Positions 1 through 8,216 of a DNA stretch of 64,000 nt are shown here, piece by piece. Below the pieces are notes generated by a model. It had not been told where the DNA came from and did no database searches. It saw nothing but the letters and a program-made list of their open reading frames with translations. Location: positions 228,001 to 292,000 of the forward strand of contig NZ_CP045403.1 of NCBI RefSeq assembly GCF_009363695.1, in the 5' to 3' direction. The translations under genes and the position numbers were made by a program. The stretch comes from Bacillus sp. THAF10. GTDB taxonomy: Bacteria; Bacillota; Bacilli; Bacillales; Bacillaceae_I. Numbering within the stretch: position 1 is the first letter of the stretch; each line of letters starts with the position of its first letter.

Positions 1-450
1 ATCCATGAAGTCACATCGTTGCAGAATGCCTTACTCAAAATGCAAGAAGAGCAGGTGCATATCGCGCTTGTTATTGATGAGTACGGTGGAACAGCTGGAA
101 TACTCACGATGGAAGATATTCTAGAAGAAATCGTTGGAGAAATTCGTGACGAGTTTGACGCTGACGAAGTTCCTGACATCCAAGAAATAAAAACCGATCT
201 TTATCATATAAATGGCCTTGTGCTGCTTACAGATATTGAGCAAGAGTTTGGTGTCACATTTGATGAAAAAGACGATATTGATACCATCGGTGGTTGGATG
301 CAGGTGATGCTCCAAGATATCGAGGAAGATGAAGCAGAGCAAGTGGAACATGGTGATAACGTCTGGACCGTACTGGATATGGAAAATCACCAAGTGAAGC
401 AGGTTTGCCTGCAACTTAATGCCTTATCAAATCAACATCAATCATCATAA
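1..450 (+). CDS. CNNM/CorC-family CBS-domain protein, C-terminal fragment
   Basis: The reading frame is open from base 1 (I-H-E-V-T-S-L-Q), so only the last 149 residues are in the window. The visible part holds the end of a CBS domain ([23 protein letters not shown]), a signature of HlyC/CorC/TlyC (UPF0053) membrane proteins, followed by the acidic CorC_HlyC transporter-associated domain. Family members are linked to divalent cation (Mg2+ or Co2+) handling, and the N-terminal membrane domain would lie upstream of the window. It converges on a paralogue of the same family on the other strand, sharing the terminator at 449-489. Family assignment is firm; substrate is unknown. Confidence 0.9.
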   Translation: MHEVTSLQNALLKMQEEQVHIALVIDEYGGTAGILTMEDILEEIVGEIRDEFDADEVPDIQEIKTDLYHINGLVLLTDIEQEFGVTFDEKDDIDTIGGWMQVMLQDIEEDEAEQVEHGDNVWTVLDMENHQVKQVCLQLNALSNQHQSS

Positions 451-489
451 AAAAGGGTGCACCTCCGTTAATCAGGAGGTGCACCTTTT
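449..489. terminator. bidirectional terminator between convergent genes
   Basis: A perfect GC-rich stem (GGTGCACCTCC / GGAGGTGCACC) with an 8-base loop is flanked by an A run on the left and a T run on the right, so it can stop transcription from both convergent CNNM genes. Confidence 0.9.
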
Positions 490-1750
490 AATTTGCCTTC
501 TTTCGTACCTTCACTTTTTTAATTACGTTGTCCTCCATTTTTTCAATATCAAAGTGTAAATGGTGGAACTCCAGTGATTCGCCTTCTTCCGGGATATGGC
601 CAAGCTCCTTAAAAAGAAAGCCAGCAATCGTGTCCTCTTCTTCTGGAACTCTTGTCCGGAAAACCTCATTAAAACGTCGAATGGCTATTTTACCGTGGCA
701 AATGATGTGACTATCTGTGAGCTCTTCAATGAGAATTTCGCCAGACTCATCGGTTTCATCTTCAATTTCCTGTCCGATCATCGCTTCAATAATATCCTCG
801 TGCGTGATAATCCCTGTCGTCCCGCCGTATTCATCAATGACAATGGCAAGATGCTTCTTTTCTTTTAGCATCATTTTAAAGACTTTTTCAATCGAGGTTG
901 CTTCCGCTACAAACAGCGGGGTCGTGTCCATGAAATCCTTTATTTCTAACTCCGGACGCAAGGACCAATGAAGAAGAAGCTTGGCATGAAACACACCAAT
1001 AATATTATCCATGTTCTCTTTATAAACAGGATACCTTGTATAGCTGCTCTCCATCACATAGTCCCTAGCTTCCTCAAAGGTCACCTCACAAGAAAGCCCA
1101 TGAATATCAATCCTCGGCGTCTTAAGGGCATCACGAACATCTTTAGTGTAAAAATCAATCGCACCAATGATGTGCTGAGACTCCTCTTCATAAAAGGTTC
1201 CCTCGTTGCGTCCGATATCGACCATCGTTTTTAGCTCTTCCTTAGAAAGCGTTGCCTCTTGCACCATGCCTTTAGAAAGAATTCTAATGACCATATTGGT
1301 AAAAAGTGATAAAAGGAAGATGACCGGTTTGAAAATAATCAGTAAAAACCTAATAACAGGTGCAACAATAAAAGCCACATTATTTGCAAAGGTAGCAGCA
1401 ACCGATTTTGGCAGCACCTCAGCAAAGATAATAATTACACCAGTAAGAACAGCAGTCGCAACACCCACACTAATTTCGTACTTGATGGCAATTAACGTGA
1501 CTAAGGTGGGAAGCATAATGTTAGAAATATTATTTCCGATAAGAATGGCTGTAATAAATTTATCTGGCTTTTCAATGAGCTTTAATAGTTTTTGAGCAGC
1601 GATGTCCCCATTTTCTGCACGAATTTGAATCTTCATCCTATTCACAGCTGTCAACGCCGTTTCACTACCAGACAAGAAAAAAGACATAAACAAAAAGAAC
1701 AATATTGCAATGAACAATGTATGTATTCCTCCTAATTTTAGGGTAAGCAT
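488..1750 (-). CDS. CNNM/CorC-family transmembrane CBS-domain protein
   Basis: A 420-residue protein in the YhdP/YugS/YrkA group. It has an N-terminal DUF21/CNNM membrane domain with several hydrophobic segments over roughly residues 1-150, then a CBS pair ([23 protein letters not shown] near residue 310) and a C-terminal CorC_HlyC domain. The family is tied to Mg2+/Co2+ export or tolerance. I chose the ATG at 1750 because AAAGGGA lies 6 bases upstream; the ATG 30 bases further out (1780) has no good ribosome binding site. It converges on the partial paralogue at the window start, so the locus may be a duplicated pair facing each other. Confidence 0.88.
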   Translation of the reverse strand: MLTLKLGGIHTLFIAILFFLFMSFFLSGSETALTAVNRMKIQIRAENGDIAAQKLLKLIEKPDKFITAILIGNNISNIMLPTLVTLIAIKYEISVGVATAVLTGVIIIFAEVLPKSVAATFANNVAFIVAPVIRFLLIIFKPVIFLLSLFTNMVIRILSKGMVQEATLSKEELKTMVDIGRNEGTFYEEESQHIIGAIDFYTKDVRDALKTPRIDIHGLSCEVTFEEARDYVMESSYTRYPVYKENMDNIIGVFHAKLLLHWSLRPELEIKDFMDTTPLFVAEATSIEKVFKMMLKEKKHLAIVIDEYGGTTGIITHEDIIEAMIGQEIEDETDESGEILIEELTDSHIICHGKIAIRRFNEVFRTRVPEEEDTIAGFLFKELGHIPEEGESLEFHHLHFDIEKMEDNVIKKVKVRKKAN

Positions 1751-1917
1751 ATTTTTCCCTTTATTCGACGTACCATGCACAACCCAAATATTAACGATTG
1801 ACCTATGAAAGAATCTCGAATATGCTTTACTTGGGAAAATATAAAATTATACCATTACTAACATCATAATATAAATTAAATCAAAGAAAAAGAAAAAGCA
1901 TAGGACGGAGAATAGAA

Positions 1918-3084
1918 GTGGAAAAAGACTATAAACCTCAATTGGATACCACGTTACTTTTTATTATGGGGATTATGGTGATGGCAAGCTTGCTCGCACT
2001 CAAAAGTGTAGAACCAACCTTGCCACCAGTATTACAAAATATTAATTTTGTAGAAAAACAATTAGTATGGTTTGTCATCGGTGCAATAGGAATAGGCATC
2101 TCCCTGCTTATTCACTTTGATTACCTTCAAAACCTTGCCTGGATCACTTACGGCATCGGAGTAGTGCTCCTTTTGGGGCTGGAATTTAACGTTCCATCTT
2201 CCCTCGTCAGTACAATAAAAGGTGCTACAAGCTGGTACGAACTACCCGGACTTGGAAACATGCAACCCTCTGAGCTCATGAAGATTTCCATCATCCTCGT
2301 CATCAGTAAAGTGATTACCGACCATCGTGCAAAACATGAAGAATCCAATCTTCGCGAAAGCTACCTATTACTAGGTAAAATACTTGGTGTGTCTGCGTTG
2401 CCACTTCTGTTGGTCGCCAAACAACCAGACATGGGAACCACCCTTGTTTATTGTGCAATTATTGCAGCACTAATTTTAGTTTCAGGGATACGATGGAGCA
2501 TCATCCTGTCCATTTTAGGCGCCGTGATTGTTTTCATTGCCACCTTCATTTATATTTTTATCGCCCATCCAACTTTTTTCCATACGTATCTGATTCCAGA
2601 ATACCAGCTGGACAGATTTTACGGATGGTTAAACCCATACGAATATCAGGACGTACAAGGGTTCCAGCTCGTGCGTTCCTTACTTGCCATCGGCTCAGGG
2701 GAATACACCGGCTCTGGCTACGGGGAAATGAACGTCTACTTGCCTGAAGCGCACACCGACTTTATATTTGCCGCCATCGCCAGTCAGTTTGGCTTCATTG
2801 GTGCCACCGTCGTCATTTCCCTATTTTTCTTCTTGATCTATAAAATAACGATGATTGCCCTCCAGTGTCACGATACGTTTGGTTCCTACCTATGCGCAGG
2901 CATCATCGGCATGCTCACCTTCCAAGTGTTCCAAAACATAGGGATGACCATTGGACTTTTACCGATTACCGGTATTCCACTGCCGTTTTTTAGCTATGGT
3001 GGAAGCTCGCTGTTAACCTACATGATCGCAATTGGGATTGTGATTAATGTTCAAATGCGCACTCGGAAGTATTTTTTTGAATGA
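1918..3084 (+). CDS. SEDS-family protein, RodA-like
   Basis: A 388-residue polytopic membrane protein of the FtsW/RodA/SpoVE family, the SEDS peptidoglycan polymerases that work with class B PBPs in cell elongation or division. Visible features are about ten hydrophobic segments, the conserved KQPDMGTTLVY block near residue 167, PEAHTDFIFA in the large loop region and the C-terminal signature ITGIPLPFFSYGGSS. Length matches RodA (about 390). The start is GTG at 1918. It stands alone between an upstream divergent promoter region and the terminator at 3096-3134. Genomes of this group carry several SEDS paralogues, so RodA versus another elongation or sporulation paralogue is not settled. Confidence 0.88.
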   Translation: MEKDYKPQLDTTLLFIMGIMVMASLLALKSVEPTLPPVLQNINFVEKQLVWFVIGAIGIGISLLIHFDYLQNLAWITYGIGVVLLLGLEFNVPSSLVSTIKGATSWYELPGLGNMQPSELMKISIILVISKVITDHRAKHEESNLRESYLLLGKILGVSALPLLLVAKQPDMGTTLVYCAIIAALILVSGIRWSIILSILGAVIVFIATFIYIFIAHPTFFHTYLIPEYQLDRFYGWLNPYEYQDVQGFQLVRSLLAIGSGEYTGSGYGEMNVYLPEAHTDFIFAAIASQFGFIGATVVISLFFFLIYKITMIALQCHDTFGSYLCAGIIGMLTFQVFQNIGMTIGLLPITGIPLPFFSYGGSSLLTYMIAIGIVINVQMRTRKYFFE

Positions 3085-3095
3085 AATGAAGACAA

Positions 3096-3134
3096 AAGCT
3101 CCCTCAGCCAGATTGGTTGGGGGAGCATTTTTTT
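3096..3134 (+). terminator. rho-independent terminator after SEDS gene
   Basis: Stem GCTCCC(T)CAGCCA / TGGTTGGGGGAGC followed by ATTTTTTT directly downstream of the SEDS gene. Confidence 0.85.
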
Positions 3135-3152
3135 AAAAAGGCAAACTAAAAC

Positions 3153-3178
3153 TGTAACAATTTAACAACTCAATCGAC
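3153..3178 (+). promoter_or_regulatory. ECF (SigX-type) autoregulatory promoter
   Basis: TGTAAC (3153-3158), 16 bp, CGAC (3175-3178). This resembles the SigX/ECF consensus (tGtAAC, about 16-17 bp, CGaC). It lies 39 bp upstream of the ECF sigma start codon, so the operon probably transcribes itself. Confidence 0.65.
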
Positions 3179-3216
3179 TATTAACTACAGACTTATTGAA
3201 AAAGGAGGAATATTGA

Positions 3217-3750
3217 TTGGAGGATAACAAGGATGCGTTTATCAGGGACGTTTATCAGCCATACCACCAGGACGTCTACCAATACTGCCTTTATTTTACG
3301 AATAACATAGAAGAAGCAAAGGACCTCACCCAAGAAACCTTCATCAAAGCCTTCCATAACATAAACACCTTTCAAGGAAAATCGATCACACGAACATGGA
3401 TAATGGCCATCGCCAAAAACACTACCATCGACTACTACCGGAAAAAGAAATTCCAACGGCTGCTGCCAGAACGTTGGCGCAGAGAACAGCTAATGGAAGA
3501 TACTACAGTTACAAAGCACGTTGAAAGAAAAGCGGATTGGGAATTGTTACAGCATGCACTTTCCAACCTGAAAAAGGACTATCGACAAGTCGTCATCTTG
3601 CGGGCACTTAAGGACTTTTCCGTTAAAGAAACAGCTGAAATCCTGGATTGGTCAGAGGCGAAAGTACGAACCACCTACCACCGCGCTCTCCATAAATTGA
3701 AACAATCCATTGGCCATGATGCGGAAGGAGTGATGTTTTATGAAAAATAA
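3217..3750 (+). CDS. ECF-type RNA polymerase sigma factor, SigX-like
   Basis: A 177-residue sigma-70 family protein of ECF type with region 2 (YQYCLYFTNNIEEAKDLTQETFIKAF, residues about 19-45; RTWIMAIAKNTTIDYYRKKK) and region 4 (LKKDYRQVVILRALKDFSVKETAEILDWSEAKVRTTYHRAL). ECF factors direct RNA polymerase to cell-envelope stress promoters and are held by a membrane anti-sigma factor. The start is TTG at 3217, preceded by AAAGGAGG. It overlaps the next gene by 11 bases. The similarity I recall is closest to SigX/SigY, and the upstream promoter fits a SigX-type autoregulatory loop. Exact orthology is inferred. Confidence 0.88.
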   Translation: MEDNKDAFIRDVYQPYHQDVYQYCLYFTNNIEEAKDLTQETFIKAFHNINTFQGKSITRTWIMAIAKNTTIDYYRKKKFQRLLPERWRREQLMEDTTVTKHVERKADWELLQHALSNLKKDYRQVVILRALKDFSVKETAEILDWSEAKVRTTYHRALHKLKQSIGHDAEGVMFYEK

Positions 3751-4363
3751 CCCTGAATGGCTGGAACCACTAAAGCATCGACCTGATCTTTTTATGGATG
3801 AATCTGAAAGTGAACGACTGGAGCGGGTGTTGCGGGGAGAGGAAAAAAGCCGAAAACCTTTGTTACTTCCGAGTATACTCGTTTCTGTTACTATCGCGAC
3901 CTTGCTCCTATTTTTCGTTTCAAGTCTGATACCAGAAAAACCAGGCCTATCAGCAGAACTTCAGGATAGTTTAAGTGCTTTTGAGGAAATTGGGGAGCCG
4001 GTGTACCACCTTACTGAGTTGCCGTTTGAATACAAAAAAGTTATTTCAACCCCTTTGCAATTCAGCTTTTCTAGAGTTGTGGATGTAAGATACATAGGGG
4101 AGGAATCCGAGGGGGAGTTACTCGCATTAATGGTTTATTTTGATATGCCAAATGGAGTCGTCCAAGATGCTCCAACCTATACAAATACCACCCTTACGAT
4201 AAAAGGGGAAGAAATTGAATATACCGTAAAAAACGCAAGGCCAGATTTACAAATTATTACGTGGAAGGAGGGTGGCATAAGTTTTCAAATAATGAACAGC
4301 TATCAACAATTGGAGGATATTGAGATTGAACAACTCATCCATTCCATAAAAAAGTACGAATGA
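3740..4363 (+). CDS. probable membrane-bound anti-sigma factor
   Basis: A 207-residue protein with a short cytoplasmic N-terminus (residues 1-40), one transmembrane segment at about 41-63 and an extracytoplasmic C-terminal domain. This topology and the 11-base overlap with the ECF sigma gene indicate the cognate anti-sigma factor, analogous to RsiX/RsiV. The N-terminus lacks a recognisable zinc-binding HxxxCxxC motif, so it is not a ZAS-type anti-sigma. I do not recognise the external domain. The role is inferred from context and topology. Confidence 0.7.
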   Translation: MKNNPEWLEPLKHRPDLFMDESESERLERVLRGEEKSRKPLLLPSILVSVTIATLLLFFVSSLIPEKPGLSAELQDSLSAFEEIGEPVYHLTELPFEYKKVISTPLQFSFSRVVDVRYIGEESEGELLALMVYFDMPNGVVQDAPTYTNTTLTIKGEEIEYTVKNARPDLQIITWKEGGISFQIMNSYQQLEDIEIEQLIHSIKKYE

Positions 4364-4419
4364 TTGCCAAGCTATACGATATAATGGTAAGTAGAGAGAG
4401 TAGAAACGGGGGGTAATCT

Positions 4420-4830
4420 ATGTATATTTTAGGTTTGGTCTTGTTCGCTATCAGCTTTGGGCTGGTCGGCTATGGCGTGTTTAGTTCGCTTGTGAGGTCG
4501 GAAAAGAAAAAAGGCCGGATTTCCATAGTGGCCGGGACATTGCTGCTGATTTTTACGTTTGTGATGTATAGCTATGTTCCTCAAGTGTCTGGGGAAGAGA
4601 GAATTACCGCGGATGAGGTGGCTGTGACAGAAGGTGATAATGAAAGGTTTGTGTGTACGGTCACCGACAATAAATTGAAGACTAGCTATAGCAGTTCACC
4701 TGGCAGCAAGGAAGCCGCTGAAGAGACGTGTAAGCAATTTGAAGTGGGGAAGAACTACACTATTACGTACGAATATGACTTTGATAATGACAAATATACG
4801 ATAACAAAGCTGGTTGGTAGAGAAAATTGA
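4420..4830 (+). CDS. small membrane-anchored protein of unknown function
   Basis: A 136-residue protein with two transmembrane segments (about residues 1-21 and 34-54) joined by a basic RSEKKKGR loop, then an extracytoplasmic tail of about 80 residues with two cysteines (C79 and C104) that could form a disulfide. It has a GGGGGG ribosome binding region before ATG 4420. It lies 56 bases after the anti-sigma gene in the same direction and ends at the terminator at 4841, so it may be a third member of the ECF operon. I do not recognise the family. Confidence 0.72.
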   Translation: MYILGLVLFAISFGLVGYGVFSSLVRSEKKKGRISIVAGTLLLIFTFVMYSYVPQVSGEERITADEVAVTEGDNERFVCTVTDNKLKTSYSSSPGSKEAAEETCKQFEVGKNYTITYEYDFDNDKYTITKLVGREN

Positions 4831-4840
4831 GATTGGGGGA

Positions 4841-4872
4841 CTCAAGGCATGAAAGCGTGCCTTGGGTTTTTT
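4841..4872 (+). terminator. terminator of the ECF sigma gene cluster
   Basis: CTCAAGGCA, 8-base loop, TGCCTTGGG, then TTTTTT. Confidence 0.85.
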
Positions 4873-4928
4873 GGTTGGTTCGGGTAGTTTTGGTTTTTGG
4901 AGAGTATTTTTGGGGGAGGGGTGGTTTT

Positions 4929-5064
4929 TATTTGCGGAGATTTTGATTTATTTGCGGGTTTGGCGGTTTTATTTGCGCAGATTATAATATATTTGCGGAG
5001 ATTTCATTTTATTTGCGCTTATTGGTCATATAAAGGCCATTCGACAAGCATCGGCAATTTTCGC
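4929..5064. repeat. intergenic array A: five ~20-bp units plus conserved tail
   Basis: The motif TATTTGCG recurs at 4929, 4949, 4970, 4990 and 5010 (spacing 20-21 bp), with variable AT-rich filler such as GAGATT. The array ends in a 41-bp tail (5024-5064) that matches 33 of 41 bases with 8031-8071 near array B. It lies between the terminator at 4872 and the merR promoter. The open frame across it (4897-5151) has no homology or codon character and is not called a gene. Confidence 0.8.
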
Positions 5065-5120
5065 CCTCTCCCACACCTTGGTTGTTCCCCCATGAATTTT
5101 GCAATTCCCACGCTAATCCC

Positions 5121-5152
5121 CCTTGACCTTGTGGTGCACCCCACAGTTTAAA
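5121..5152 (+). promoter_or_regulatory. MerR-type promoter with operator in the spacer
   Basis: TTGACC is followed by an 18-bp spacer and a TTTAAAC-like -10. The spacer holds the palindrome TGTGG-TGCACC-CCACA. A dyad between -35 and -10 is the hallmark of MerR-regulated promoters, and this one is directly upstream of a merR gene, which suggests autoregulation. Confidence 0.65.
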
Positions 5153-5173
5153 CTGTAAAAAGGAGGGCAAGAA

Positions 5174-5518
5174 ATGTATAAGGTAAGCGAGTTTTCCGAG
5201 ATGACTGGACTGAGTAAAGAAACGCTGCGCTATTATGCAGAAGTTAAGCTGCTAGAGCCTGCTTACATTGATCCGAACAACCACTACCGCTATTATGACG
5301 ATGGCAGCTACTTTTTAGCTGTACTACTCACAAAACTGCGGAGCTTCGGGTTCACGATTCAAGAAATGGTCTCCGTCATGGAGGATCAATCCTTTGAACA
5401 TTTAGAAGACCTTCTCAAACAAAAACAACAAAAAATCAAACAACAAATCGAAGAACTAAAAACGAAATCACAGGAAATTGATGCGTTTTTAGAATCAGGA
5501 AAGGAGTCAGAATCATGA
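5174..5518 (+). CDS. MerR-family transcriptional regulator
   Basis: A 114-residue regulator with the N-terminal MerR winged helix (VSEFSEMTGLSKETLRYYAEVKLLEP, residues 3-28, then NHYRYYDDGSY) and a long dimerisation coiled coil (residues about 78-110, rich in Q/K/E). It has almost no effector-binding domain beyond the coil, as in small MerR proteins. The ribosome binding site is AAAGGAGGG. It overlaps the next gene by 4 bases (ATGA), so the SRPBCC protein is its likely co-regulated partner. The inducer is unknown; no metal-binding cysteines are visible. Confidence 0.9.
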   Translation: MYKVSEFSEMTGLSKETLRYYAEVKLLEPAYIDPNNHYRYYDDGSYFLAVLLTKLRSFGFTIQEMVSVMEDQSFEHLEDLLKQKQQKIKQQIEELKTKSQEIDAFLESGKESES

Positions 5519-5964
5519 TTGAATGGCACGAAGAACGGGTAATTCCAGCGAATATCGAAAAGGTGTGGGAGCTGTATCTTGATAAAAATATTACAAGAAC
5601 GATGCCCAAAGTGGAGGAGCATACCCTAATTGAAAAAACAGAAACAGAGGTTGGCGCTAAGCACCGCCAAAAATACCGTGAGGGCAAGAGGGTGGAAACG
5701 TATATTGTAGAAACACTTGCTTATGTGGATACTCCAGAGAAAAAACACAAACAAATCTCCTTCGTTTTAGGGAAGGCCTTTGAAATTACGTTAAGCTTCA
5801 CGCTAGACAAAGTGGACGAGCAGCACACAAAATTAACGTATGAGGGTCAAAACAAGGGAGTAAACTTTGTTGGCCGTGCCATGCTGAAGCTTGGCAGTGA
5901 AAAAAGTAACAACAAAGTGGTACAGGAATACATGGACCGTATGGAAGCAGAATCAGTAAAATAG
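5515..5964 (+). CDS. SRPBCC (START-like) ligand-binding domain protein
   Basis: A 149-residue soluble protein whose N-terminus (IEWHEERVIPANIEKVWELYLD) is typical of the SRPBCC/polyketide-cyclase fold, a beta-grip enclosing a hydrophobic pocket. Later strands (ISFVLGKAFEITLSFTLD, HTKLTYEGQNKGVN) fit the fold. It is translationally coupled to the upstream merR and ends at a strong terminator. The ligand is unknown; it may bind the small molecule sensed by the regulator, which is an inference from pairing. Confidence 0.75.
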   Translation: MIEWHEERVIPANIEKVWELYLDKNITRTMPKVEEHTLIEKTETEVGAKHRQKYREGKRVETYIVETLAYVDTPEKKHKQISFVLGKAFEITLSFTLDKVDEQHTKLTYEGQNKGVNFVGRAMLKLGSEKSNNKVVQEYMDRMEAESVK

Positions 5965-6001
5965 AGAGCTGCCATGAAAGATTAGGCAGCTCTCTTTTCT
6001 T
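5964..6001. terminator. bidirectional terminator
   Basis: A perfect 10-bp stem GAGAGCTGCC / GGCAGCTCTC followed by TTTTCTTTTTT separates the SRPBCC gene from the convergent membrane protein gene, whose stop codon lies inside the hairpin. Confidence 0.88.
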
Positions 6002-6740
6002 TTTTACTCACGAGGAACAAATAGCCTCCAATTCCTGCATACATGAGGATACTACTAGCGATTACTTGTGTTTCCATAGATAGGGTAGTCATTCCAAGCA
6101 GATATTCCGGAACAATATAGAAGATGGATAACATAATGGAAACGAGAGTTTTACTCCAAATAGAAATCCCGATTAAAAAGGTAATGGCCAGACTGGCGAC
6201 AACAATGTTCCCGTAATAACCTAACAAAATTATAGGGGTAGTGACGATGTTAGAAAGGAACATTAATCCTCCAAACAGGAACATAGGTAAGATGCCAGCA
6301 ATACTAAGAAATAAGAATTCCTTCGAGCGGGACAAGCTATGGCTTGCAATGAATTTAAAGGTACCCATGAAGACAAACAGGGAGATAATGCAAACAATAG
6401 GGTAACCGATTAATTCAAGTAGGGAGTATTGAAAGCCTGTAAAAATGATGTCCTTCAGCACGATTCCGGAGAATGCGCCAAGAATGATGATGGGAACAAA
6501 CTTCGCCCAGCCAAGGACATCAAAGGACATTTCACTTGAAAGCTGTTCCATGTATTCTTTTGGGGAGCTTCCAATAATATGTGTGACATCTTTTTGTTCT
6601 TTCTCGGCTTCATAAAGATGGACCTCAAGCTCTGAGGTTATCTCATCAATTTCGTCCGTTTTTTTACCGCTCGAAAATAAATAGACTCGTAAATTTTCAA
6701 TAAACGTTCTGCTTTCTTTTGATAATGGAAGGCTGTTCAT
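5982..6740 (-). CDS. multi-pass membrane protein with HAAS-like N-terminus
   Basis: A 252-residue protein. Residues 1-70 (TFIENLRVYLFSSGKKTDEIDEITSELEVHLYEAEKE) look like a HAAS domain, the short helical N-terminus common in membrane proteins encoded next to PadR regulators. Six or so hydrophobic segments follow from about residue 80, and the C-terminus is VSKKEKRAA. It is the last gene of a three-gene unit (padR, 6756-7436, this gene) separated by 15 bases from its upstream partner. Function is unknown; sequence position argues for PadR control. Confidence 0.72.
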   Translation of the reverse strand: MNSLPLSKESRTFIENLRVYLFSSGKKTDEIDEITSELEVHLYEAEKEQKDVTHIIGSSPKEYMEQLSSEMSFDVLGWAKFVPIIILGAFSGIVLKDIIFTGFQYSLLELIGYPIVCIISLFVFMGTFKFIASHSLSRSKEFLFLSIAGILPMFLFGGLMFLSNIVTTPIILLGYYGNIVVASLAITFLIGISIWSKTLVSIMLSIFYIVPEYLLGMTTLSMETQVIASSILMYAGIGGYLFLVSKKEKRAA

Positions 6741-6755
6741 GTCAAATTCTCCTTT

Positions 6756-7436
6756 CTAATGTGTGTGAAACGCCTTTTGGATAACCTTACCTGAAAGGAT
6801 AAACCCAAGCCCAATCATAAGATAAATCCACCATGCCACAAGTATGTTCGGGCCAAAGTCAGGTGTAAGCCACGTGATGAGGAGAATGATGGCGAATGAT
6901 CCTCCACCAAATAGTCCTGCTTTCCAATATGCTTTTTTATGTTGTTTCTCTTCTTTAAACAAGGTGGAGCGTACAAGAGTAAGGATCACCTTGGTGCCAA
7001 TTGACGTAATCAAGATTAAGGGAAAAATACTGGACATAAGGCTGCCAAGTGACAGGACTTCCTTTACATCCATAAACCTTGGAAACACTAGATGGACAAT
7101 GGCAAGTATGACAGCCCCCCAGCCGAAAAGGTTCAATAGGATGGAAGTGATAAATGGGATGGTCTTACGTTTTTTCTCCCTCGGAAGTCCTTCTATCAGC
7201 TCTTCTGCGTAAGCTTTCGGATCATTCCCAAAAAGCTCTTTTCCGTTGCGGCCCGCATGCTGCGCCTCTAGCAAATGATCAAGCAATTCTATTAAAAGCT
7301 CTTCACTCTCCTGCTCAGCAATTCGAAGGTCCGTCCGGATATAGACAAGAAAATCCTCGTAAAGCTTTAGGTTATCATCACTAAGCAGCTTCCGTTTTTG
7401 ATTGTTTTCCTCAATTAGTTCCTTTGTTTTTCTCAT
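6756..7436 (-). CDS. HAAS-like/DUF1129-like membrane protein in padR operon
   Basis: A 226-residue protein with a hydrophilic N-terminal helical region (YEDFLVYIRTDLRIAEQESEELLIELLDHLLEAQ) followed by about four to five transmembrane segments. The ATG at 7436 is preferred because AAAGGGG is 8 bases upstream; the ATG at 7442 forms the ATGA overlap with the padR stop but sits too close to that site. It resembles the downstream gene in its domain plan, so the two may be distant paralogues. The function is not known. Confidence 0.7.
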   Translation of the reverse strand: MRKTKELIEENNQKRKLLSDDNLKLYEDFLVYIRTDLRIAEQESEELLIELLDHLLEAQHAGRNGKELFGNDPKAYAEELIEGLPREKKRKTIPFITSILLNLFGWGAVILAIVHLVFPRFMDVKEVLSLGSLMSSIFPLILITSIGTKVILTLVRSTLFKEEKQHKKAYWKAGLFGGGSFAIILLITWLTPDFGPNILVAWWIYLMIGLGFILSGKVIQKAFHTH

Positions 7437-7438
7437 GT

Positions 7439-7765
7439 TCATTCCCCTTTGTGTAGGAGCTGACTGACTGGGCCTGCAATCAAGCTCCATTCGTTCGCGA
7501 TTTTTGTTAATTCTTCCTTGCCAGCATCTGTTAGAAAGTAATATTTTCTGTTTGGACCTGTTGCGGAAGGCTGCATCTCCCCTCGGATGAAGCCGTTTTT
7601 CTGAAGTCTGAGCAGAACAGGATAGATCGTGCCCTCACTGATATCCGGCAGTCCGACTTTTTGAAGCTGCTGGGAAAGCTCATACCCATACACAGGCTTT
7701 TGCTCGACGATTGCCATTACACAAGCATCAAGTATTCCCTTCAAAAGCTGGCTTCTTGCTGCCAT
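7439..7765 (-). CDS. PadR-family transcriptional regulator
   Basis: A 108-residue PadR regulator with the typical N-terminal winged helix: LLKGILDACVMAIVEQKPVYGYELSQQL, then SEGTIYPVLLRLQKNGFIRGE and the wing PNRKYYFLTDAGKEEL. PadR proteins are repressors relieved by small molecules or stress. It is the first gene of an operon with two membrane proteins. The promoter upstream carries three near-identical operators (7793-7892), so strong autorepression is expected. Confidence 0.92.
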   Translation of the reverse strand: MAARSQLLKGILDACVMAIVEQKPVYGYELSQQLQKVGLPDISEGTIYPVLLRLQKNGFIRGEMQPSATGPNRKYYFLTDAGKEELTKIANEWSLIAGPVSQLLHKGE

Positions 7766-7792
7766 TTGGTCACCTTCTTTGCGTTTTAGATT

Positions 7793-7892
7793 GGTGCCTT
7801 GTAATGCAAGGTACTGACTTGGAGTGATGGTAGGTATCTTGCATTACATGATACCCTTATTATATGGGGAGGTATCTTGTAATGCAAGGTAT
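7793..7892 (-). promoter_or_regulatory. padR promoter with three operator copies
   Basis: On the minus strand, TTGCAT (7887-7882), a 17-bp spacer and a perfect TATAAT (7864-7859) form a SigA promoter. Three copies of a dyad with core CTTGCATTACAAG-like sequence lie at 7871-7892 (over the -35), 7833-7855 (just after the -10) and 7793-7815 (leader), with centres about 38 and 40 bp apart. These are probably PadR operators. Confidence 0.8.
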
Positions 7893-7936
7893 ATTTGTGG
7901 GAAATTTTAGAGTGGGAGGAGAGGGGTGCGATGGGA

Positions 7937-8071
7937 ATTTGTCCAACTATTCGATAATTGAGCCACTTTGGAATTTATTTGTCCAACTTTTCAATAATTA
8001 AGCCGCTTTTCATTTTATTTGTCCAACTCAGACCATATAAATGCCATTCGACACACACCGACAATTTTTGC
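7937..8071. repeat. intergenic array B: 40-bp units plus conserved tail
   Basis: ATTTGTCCAAC recurs with GTCCAAC at 7941, 7981 and 8021, exactly 40 bp apart, with AATWATTRAGCC-type filler half-way between. It ends in a 41-bp tail (8031-8071) that shares 33 of 41 bases with the tail of array A at 5024-5064. The rest of the gap to 8216 is C-rich and shows no gene. Confidence 0.8.
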
Positions 8072-8216
8072 ACCGCACTCCCACCCGCATCTGCACCCTC
8101 ACCGTCATCAGACCCTGACCCCAGTTCCCCCACCCCCAAAATCCCCTCCATATTTAAAGGACTATCCACCCCCCATGTAGAACTCATTAAAAAGGAAAAA
8201 TAAGGAGATGTGATAC

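Noticed and set aside
4897..5151. 84-residue frame across array A
   Set aside because: Made of repeat units, and it ends in the merR promoter region.
7958..8203. 81-residue frame across array B
   Set aside because: Composed of repeat and C-rich DNA; no ribosome binding site.
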